DNA of 64,000 bases from Deroplatys truncata (Eukaryota > Arthropoda > Insecta > Mantodea > Mantidae), in contig CM060984.1 in the NCBI GenBank assembly GCA_030765065.1, positions 105,629,488 through 105,693,487 on the forward strand, read 5' to 3'. The position numbers and the translations under genes were made by a program. Positions 58,085 through 64,000 of the stretch are shown here, piece after piece; positions within the stretch are counted from its first letter, which is position 1; every line of letters starts with the position of its first letter. Below the pieces are notes generated by a model that saw nothing but the letters and a program-made list of their open reading frames with translations, made no database searches and was not told the origin of the DNA.

Positions 58085-58625
58085 AAACATATAGCAGGTA
58101 GATGATGAGCTATATTCCAACTAATTTCGATATTGAAATTTCATTGGAAATAAACATTTTGTGGTCCACTGAATACAAACGTGTTTTTAGAAAAACTGCG
58201 AATGGCTAAAAAAAAATTAGAAATGTAGCAAATTCCATAATTGAGTCGGACACTATTTAAGCAGGCTAGGCGAAGATTTTAAAGAAAATCCTCCACTCCC
58301 AACTGCCCTTTACCTTGATAATGTTTCGTTGTTTTTTTAGTTTCTCAGAAATTATTCTTAAAGACTAATGACTAAAATACCGTATGTTTAAAATCCTTAC
58401 ACACTAATAAGATGTATATCCTGAATGTTTAGCAACTACTAATCTTTTTCATTCTGTATATATTGTGTATAATTTTTAAAAACGAGGATACCAAAATAAA
58501 CAGACAATAACGTACTTCAGGAAAAGTGTACGTATGCTTATTAATACAAAATTTGTGTCAATTGTTTTTCAAAACGTTGCTCGTTTTCGGAATATTTCAT
58601 GCTGTATTCATATTACAGGGTATTA
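58085..58625 (+). mobile_element. Family A element, copy 17 (old, partial)
   Basis: Strongly diverged: 'agcaggtagatgatgagcta', 'ttgaaatttcattggaaat', 'ccctttaccttgataatgttt' and 'gcttttcggaatatttc'-like blocks in family order. Confidence 0.5.
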
Positions 58626-59932
58626 TCCTACAAAAGATGCCCGAAGATTTCCGATTTTTCTTTTTTCTTTTCCTTTTAAATAGGTCGTTATTATGACTTC
58701 TGTATTCATTCCTCCGCGCTCCCGAAAAACAAGAATATTTATGCATGTTGTATACAATTACTCAAGGTTTTAAAAAATAAAACTTACGTTCTATTACTTA
58801 TTGATGCCATTATGCCGTACAAAAAATGAAATTGAACGATGTTGCTTTTAAGGATGCTGGAAATTGATAATAGCCCAATTTTCATTTTAAAAATCAGCAT
58901 TATTTAATAACCTTAATGGTATGAATGTTTATAGAAACATTATATTGCACTTAAAGTCATTAATTGTCTATACGATAACGAAATAAATGTTTATTCCGGC
59001 ATATTTTGGTATAGAAACTTTTAAGAAGAATATCATCAAACTTAATGCCGAATTTTACCGATAACTTAGGCACACTTTTCTGCCATAGTTTTGCTTTAAT
59101 ATTCTCTTAAGATCTCTTTAAGGTATTAAAAACATAAAAGTTGAAAAAATTAAAAGATAATTTTTAATAATTTTGTTTTAAATACCTTTTACAGCATAGC
59201 AATATGTCAAGGGAAATTTTGTATCAAATTTCGTATAATTCGGTTCTATTAGATTAAAATGTACTAACTCAGTAGAAAATGACTAACGTTCACTTTGGCG
59301 TTCTTATTTTTTATACACAGCAATTTTAACATTATATTTTTAATAATTAAAGAGATAAGTGTATCTAACGTTGCAAGAACTGAACTTGTAGAAAAATGGA
59401 AAAAACTAAAAGCATTCTCATTTATCCACTCTAAAATCTCTCTGCACTGTGCCCATCTAGGGATGTTTACATTTTCAGTTATATAAATATGGTAGGATCA
59501 CATGCAGATAGATCTGGCAATTCATAACTAATAAAAGCTAAAACTTATTCTTTTGATGACTTTTCTGACGTCTAAGGATGGATAAGCTTTATCCCAGGCC
59601 TATTCTACCCAAGCGGCAATGTTTTCACGTTGCGCGGGCCCCTTAGGCGACAAAAATGGAAATAAAATAATGATTCTTGTCCCCCAAGTTGTTCACTGGA
59701 CACAAGAACGCGATCGGACGTGTTAAATACTTGTCGCTCCGGTGAAAAGAAAACAAACGCATGAAGCAGCGATAAATCGCTTGGTAGCATGCACCGTTTC
59801 CAGCTCAAGAGATTACATATCTGTCCTTTCTGTAGTGCTGAGGTAACTTATCTTTAGGGTTGGACTTTGTTCCTGTACAGCAGGCCATTGTTGATGGCAC
59901 AGTTGTATTCTTTCTGCTTGTATACAGGGTAG
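58626..59932. other. No gene recognised
   Basis: About 1.3 kb AT-rich. Short frames at 59295-59486 and 59605-59808 lack motifs. Confidence 0.5.
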
Positions 59933-60303
59933 GGTTTTATGGAAATAATCCTAAGCCAGGACTATTTTTAAAATATAACCTCTAGTGAATAGCTTCACTA
60001 TGCTCCATTCGCTGCGTGGTATGACCCTTAAATGGTTTAACACCCACTAGTGATCACATTTCTGACAAGAAAATTAAAGATACAGTGTGTGCTGTTTGTA
60101 CATGTAACTTCAACATTAGAAAAATGAATACATTTAAAAAAATAAACAGACCCTAAAATGTCACATCGTCCTCCAAACAAAACATGACTAATGGCCTTTA
60201 CTTTCCCACATAATAGCAAGCTACTTTTATTCAAGACATTTCTTTCTACAACGCTTAGTTTTGAAGATATTGTACAGTCTTAAATTAAATGGTTCACCCT
60301 GTA
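59933..60303. mobile_element. Element C, copy 2 (partial)
   Basis: Starts TACAGGGTAGGG and ends GGTTCACCCTGTA. The right 170 bases match the right arm of copy 1 closely ('caagctacttttattcaag', 'catttctttctacaac', 'gatattgtac'). The left arm is not similar beyond its terminus. Confidence 0.65.
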
Positions 60304-60604
60304 TATTTATGAGACACGCAATGAGAACATTAAAAGTAATTACTACGATTACAAACAGCTTTAATTTATAATAAGTAAACAATTTTATACGCTCACGAAC
60401 AGGTTCTAATTTATGAATTGGAAGTTAATTTACAAAAAGCGCTTTATCAACTGAAAAAGTTTTAATACTGCATAGTTTAACATAGAAAAGAACCAATTCA
60501 TTGCATTTTAAGGTAAATGCCCCATACATGCTAGGCTAGTTCATAAAATAAAGGGATAGAACAAAGTGATTCAATCAGGCTGACTAATAGCTCTTCTTTT
60601 TCTG

Positions 60605-60835
60605 CTTCTCTAACGGACTATCCTCCTCCTTATAGCACTTGTACCCCCAGGACTTACAAGCCAATGCCTTGGATCTGTAGCCTGTCGAGGAGCAAGCAAA
60701 CTCTGGATCATAGCATATCCAGGATGAGTGATCAGACTGATGCCTTGTAGGTCGGGAAGAAGACGGAAATGAAATGTGATGAAAGCGAAATAGGAAAATT
60801 CGCGGATCAAATTATCCAATCCAGCATTCTCCTAG
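60605..60835 (-). mobile_element. SINE family E, copy 2 (head missing)
   Basis: Matches 25795-25960 in order ('cctccttatagcacttgtac', 'cccaggacttacaagc', 'tagcctgtcgaggagcaa', 'ggaaatgaaatg'). Confidence 0.65.
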
Positions 60836-60837
60836 CG

Positions 60838-60947
60838 ACCATGGAAAACCGCGAAAAAACTGCAAATTGTTAGCTTCGGGAGGTATGAATCCGGTACCTC
60901 CCGAATGCAGGTCATAGACGTTACCGCCTGAGCCATCCCGCTCGGTT
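60838..60947 (-). mobile_element. Repeat family D head, copy 3
   Basis: On minus: CCGAGCGGGATGGCTCAGG, a GGTACCGGATTCATACC B-box region, and 'gttttttcgcggttttcc'. It is the best preserved A-box of the three D heads. Truncated after about 110 bp. Confidence 0.8.
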
Positions 60948-61227
60948 GCCTAGTATATAACAATCTAAAATATGATACTAATAAGAACATTTCATTTCCA
61001 AAAAATGTGCGTAACGATTTTACGGAATTTAAAAAAGGAAACATCTAAAGACGAAGTATTAACTTATGGTGGTTATACTACTATACTTACTATACTCTAC
61101 TGTATACTTATTTGGTATGGTATGGACATAAACCAAGAAAGGAAAATCAAGAATACAAGTAGCAGCAATGAAGTTTATAATGTTAGTGGCAAGATGCATT
61201 CTGAATGACAAAAGAAAGAAATAAAGG

Positions 61228-61560
61228 TCTGATGTAATAAATTCATATGACTTTTTTACCCTCTATCATTTATTTGTGGGTATACAAATTATTCTTACAC
61301 AAGCTTATTTTTTAACTACTACATATTGATCCAAATAAATCTTTGCAGGAATAGCCACATTATATGCTTCGTTATAGATATAAAAGAACAGAGATAGTCA
61401 TATGTTTAAGATCTGGACGCTATATACTGGCCTTAAAACTCCACACTGTTTCCATACAATCGCGAGAAATAACTGAATGTTGAAAGAATTTCAAGAGAAT
61501 GACCAAGAAATGAACAATTCGAACCTTTAATAAGGGATATCTCACAAGCAAACATAAAAG
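61228..61560 (-). mobile_element. Family A element, copy 18 (truncated)
   Basis: Starts GTCTGATGTAATAAATTCAT and ends abruptly near 'ataagggatatctcac'. Second subfamily. Confidence 0.7.
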
Positions 61561-61902
61561 TGCTGTGCACTCAAAACTTCAAAGATAGCCTCTTTCGGGA
61601 AGACTATGTTATAATTTGTGCTTATGTTTGCATGTCTTACTTACTATACCTGATGCATGCATAATTTAAGATTCCAACAAATGCCCACGCTGACACGACA
61701 ACGGACGGCAGAGGTTTCGTGCCATTCCCGGACAGAGGGGAATGCTGCTGTATGAATATGCAGCTGAGCTATTCACATGCTAATGCCGGTTTTGCAAAAG
61801 CCGCTTTTCCAAGATCATACATAAGCGGTTGTATGTCCTCAACCTTCTCCAAGCACTTTCCTTGCTGACTGCAGAAAGAGTTCTTTTGTACAAGTACAAA
61901 AA
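61561..61902. other. No gene recognised
   Basis: Nothing nameable. Confidence 0.5.
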
Positions 61903-63215
61903 TCTAATATGTTACATTCACAAGACTTTCATTACCCACTAGCGTTTAGTTTTATACACTTCTACAAACAATTTGCGAAAACTTATTACTTTCTCTACTA
62001 AGTATAGTATTGTATTCCACCCAAAAATTCGATATCAAGATTTCACAAAAATATCTTTTTGAGGTCCCCTGAATCCAAAAAAAGCATTTTGGAAACACAT
62101 CCGTGTGTGTGTGTGTGTGTGTGTGTGCGCGTGTGTGTGTCTGTGAACAGCATAACTCAGAAACGAACAGTCAGATAAACACCAAACTTGGTATCTAGGT
62201 TCAGTATCTCCCAGAGATGTGACACGAATGTTTTCAAGAAAATCCACCCCCCAGATTACCCTTTACATGGAACATTTTTCGAAAATCTTAATTTTCTCAA
62301 AAATGGCTCTAACGATTTTGATTAAAATATCATATGTTTTAATATATTCTCATGACAAATAAAATGCGTATCTTGAATTTTCTGGGAATGTCTCCAAAAG
62401 TATTCTTCATTGTGAACGACTTTTGCATAGCCATAAGAGATAGACACAAAATTGTACTACACAAAAAATGTAGATCGCGTTAAAGTACACAATTTATGTC
62501 ATATACATGTTTTTGTAGAGTGAACCATTTTCGAGATATTGCTTGCTATTGCATTAAATTTTTCAATACTTATTTTCTCAAATGGGAATTCGTTATTCAT
62601 TTTTTTGTCTTGGATATGCAAAGAGTATTAATCTGTGGCAAAGAGAATGGTGCTGTACATAGCAACCAGCAATTAAGAGATATGTCTATGCTTAAAGGCT
62701 ACTGTATTTCTATATTACCCTTGCAAATACAAAACAAGGGGAACATAGTACGTCTTAAGCGATAGTCAAATATTTTTAGACTATGTGTAAAGTGTAATTC
62801 TGTTTGCATGTCAAAAGATCGTTTCTGCAAATGTTTATCTCGATTAATATGAAATAATTGGAGAATAAGAGTTTGTAAAAATAGTTTTTACAAGAGTAGG
62901 GAAAGTCATGTGAGTGTAACACATGAATTTTTTTCCATTTACTTCGTGTTAATACGTGTCTTTGCAGAAATACTTTCATTACAGACTTCCTTGTAGGTAC
63001 AAGCGGGTTAGAGGTAACCGAAATAGATGTTTAACACGGAATCACTCTGGCCTTGATATCCAATAATAATTTTATGATATTGCGAGAAACAACGTAATAG
63101 CGACAGTACCTTAAAATGACAAAAGTATTGAAAAATTAAGCCAATAATAACGGATATATCAGAAATGGCTGATGCCACATAATACATTATTTGAATAAAC
63201 TGTGTTTTAAAAATT
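61903..63215 (-). mobile_element. Family A element, copy 20 (outer), holding copy 19
   Basis: 61903-61987 is a minus start (ATCTAATATGTTACATTCAC) cut at 'gcgaaaacttatt'. 62932-63215 continues it with 'ccatttacttcgtgttaat', which is contiguous with that point in other copies. The outer copy was later truncated at about 63215. Confidence 0.7.
61988..62925 (+). mobile_element. Family A element, copy 19 (complete, inner)
   Basis: Starts ACTTTCTCTACTAAGTATAG and ends GTGAGTGTAACACATGA plus a T-run. A (GT)n tract lies at 62101-62145. It resembles copy 4 closely, even in the distal 'gtcttggatatgcaaagag' variant, so the two share a subfamily. Confidence 0.85.
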
Positions 63216-63221
63216 TAAACA

Positions 63222-63272
63222 TTTTGAAGCTACCTAAACCCAATAAAAGCATTTTTAGAAAGGCCCGCGCGC

Positions 63273-63308
<36 letters not shown>

Positions 63309-63850
63309 ACAGCTTTATAACGAAAAACTCAATAAATACCAAACTTGTTATTTAAGTTTAGCATCTTCTAAAGATGTGGCACATAGATTTTCAACAAATT
63401 CCCCGCACTTCAAACTACACTTCACATGGAAAAACGTTCGATATGTTTTATTTTCTCAAAAATAGCTGAATCGTTATGATTAAAATACCATACATTTAAG
63501 ATATTTGCATTGCAAATAAAACGTATATCTGACTTTTCCATGAATAGGCTGTGAAGTCCTCATCATTCTGAATGACTAGTAAAGTAAGAGATAGGCATCT
63601 TACCTACTATACAAATAAAGATCTCTTTAAAGGATACCATTTATGTCAAATAAAATTTCTTGTGGTGTTAAGCTATGTAATGGTTTTAATTTTCAAATAC
63701 TTTATACTTTTCTCAACTGCAAATTAGTATTTCTTCATTTTTTTATTCATGCATAAAGAGTTTAATTTTAAAGCCATCACATAGCGACCGGCTTTGAAAA
63801 CATCTGATCGTTTTAGGTTTAGCTTACTGTCAACAACGAAATGTATAAAT
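63222..63850 (+). mobile_element. Family A element, copy 21 (first about 100 bp missing)
   Basis: Begins at 'ctacctaaacccaataaaagc' and continues through a GC/GT/GA run, 'caccatatctt' region equivalents and 'gagataggc'. Second subfamily. Confidence 0.7.
63266..63308. repeat. Compound (GC)n(GT)n(GA)n microsatellite
   Basis: Three dinucleotide runs in succession at the normal GT-tract position of family A. Confidence 0.95.
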
Positions 63851-63851
63851 G

Positions 63852-64000
63852 TCGTTCTCCGTGGTGCAGTGGTTACAATGCTAGCCTCTAGTTTCCGAGT
63901 TCGTAGGTTCAAACCCGACGAGGACGATGGAATTTTTCGGGTGTAAAAATACTTAGCATTGCTTTCTTCGGAAGGGTAGCAAAGCCGGTGGTCTAGGGTC
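63852..64000 (+). mobile_element. SINE family I, 5' part (cut by window end)
   Basis: The tRNA-like head CCGTGGTGCAGTGGTTACAA (A-box) and TAGGTTCAAACCCGACG (B-box) is followed by 'gtgtaaaaatacttagcatt' and 'agccggtggtctagggtc', which match 18055-18175. Both promoter boxes look close to consensus. Confidence 0.8.

Overview
The window looks like intergenic or intronic DNA from a large, AT-rich, repeat-filled insect-type genome. I find no intact protein-coding gene, no rRNA and no convincing functional tRNA. The evidence for the host is indirect: several mariner-type DNA transposon remnants, 5'-truncated non-LTR retrotransposons (LINEs), several tRNA-headed SINE families, long microsatellites and a TE-embedded satellite. 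An arthropod is well supported. A polyneopteran such as a cockroach or termite is only a guess. Family letters A to L below are my own labels.

Family A is the dominant component. It is a roughly 0.9 kb element that begins ACTTTCTCTAC (by my + convention), carries an internal (GT)n tract and ends near ACACATCAGA. About twenty copies or fragments lie on both strands and make up roughly a quarter of the window. Nested copies at 3582-5382 and at 61903-63215 define its ends. One copy at 23802-24617 has a perfect 14-bp target-site duplication. I cannot place the family in a known class.

Layout. 1-8 kb: a family A copy, a LINE 3' fragment, then a mariner (2655-6820) split by a family B element that itself holds two nested A copies; a second B copy lies inverted beside it. 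8-21 kb: SINE fragments, an A copy, a degenerate LINE reverse transcriptase, a mariner C-terminal fragment and a palindromic mariner derivative (16589-17500). 21-31.7 kb: A copies, another LINE reverse transcriptase, SINEs D and E, two B copies with a minisatellite, a LINE RNase H/C-terminal fragment and a fold-back tRNA-like element inside an A copy. 32-37 kb: an inverted-repeat element C, a long ATT array and another LINE 3' end. 37.2-39.7 kb: a tRNA-headed repeat (D) whose middle has expanded into about 28 copies of a 76-bp satellite. 40.5-43.5 kb: a 3 kb element L bounded by inverted repeats. 43.5-64 kb: more A copies, SINEs G, H, D, E and I, a deleted mariner inside an A copy, and long stretches in which I recognise nothing.

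There is no operon or pathway to describe. The organisation is a record of nested insertions, and the coding traces are all decayed transposon proteins. Boundaries of old repeats were set by eye and are good to about 10-30 bases unless a target-site duplication fixes them.
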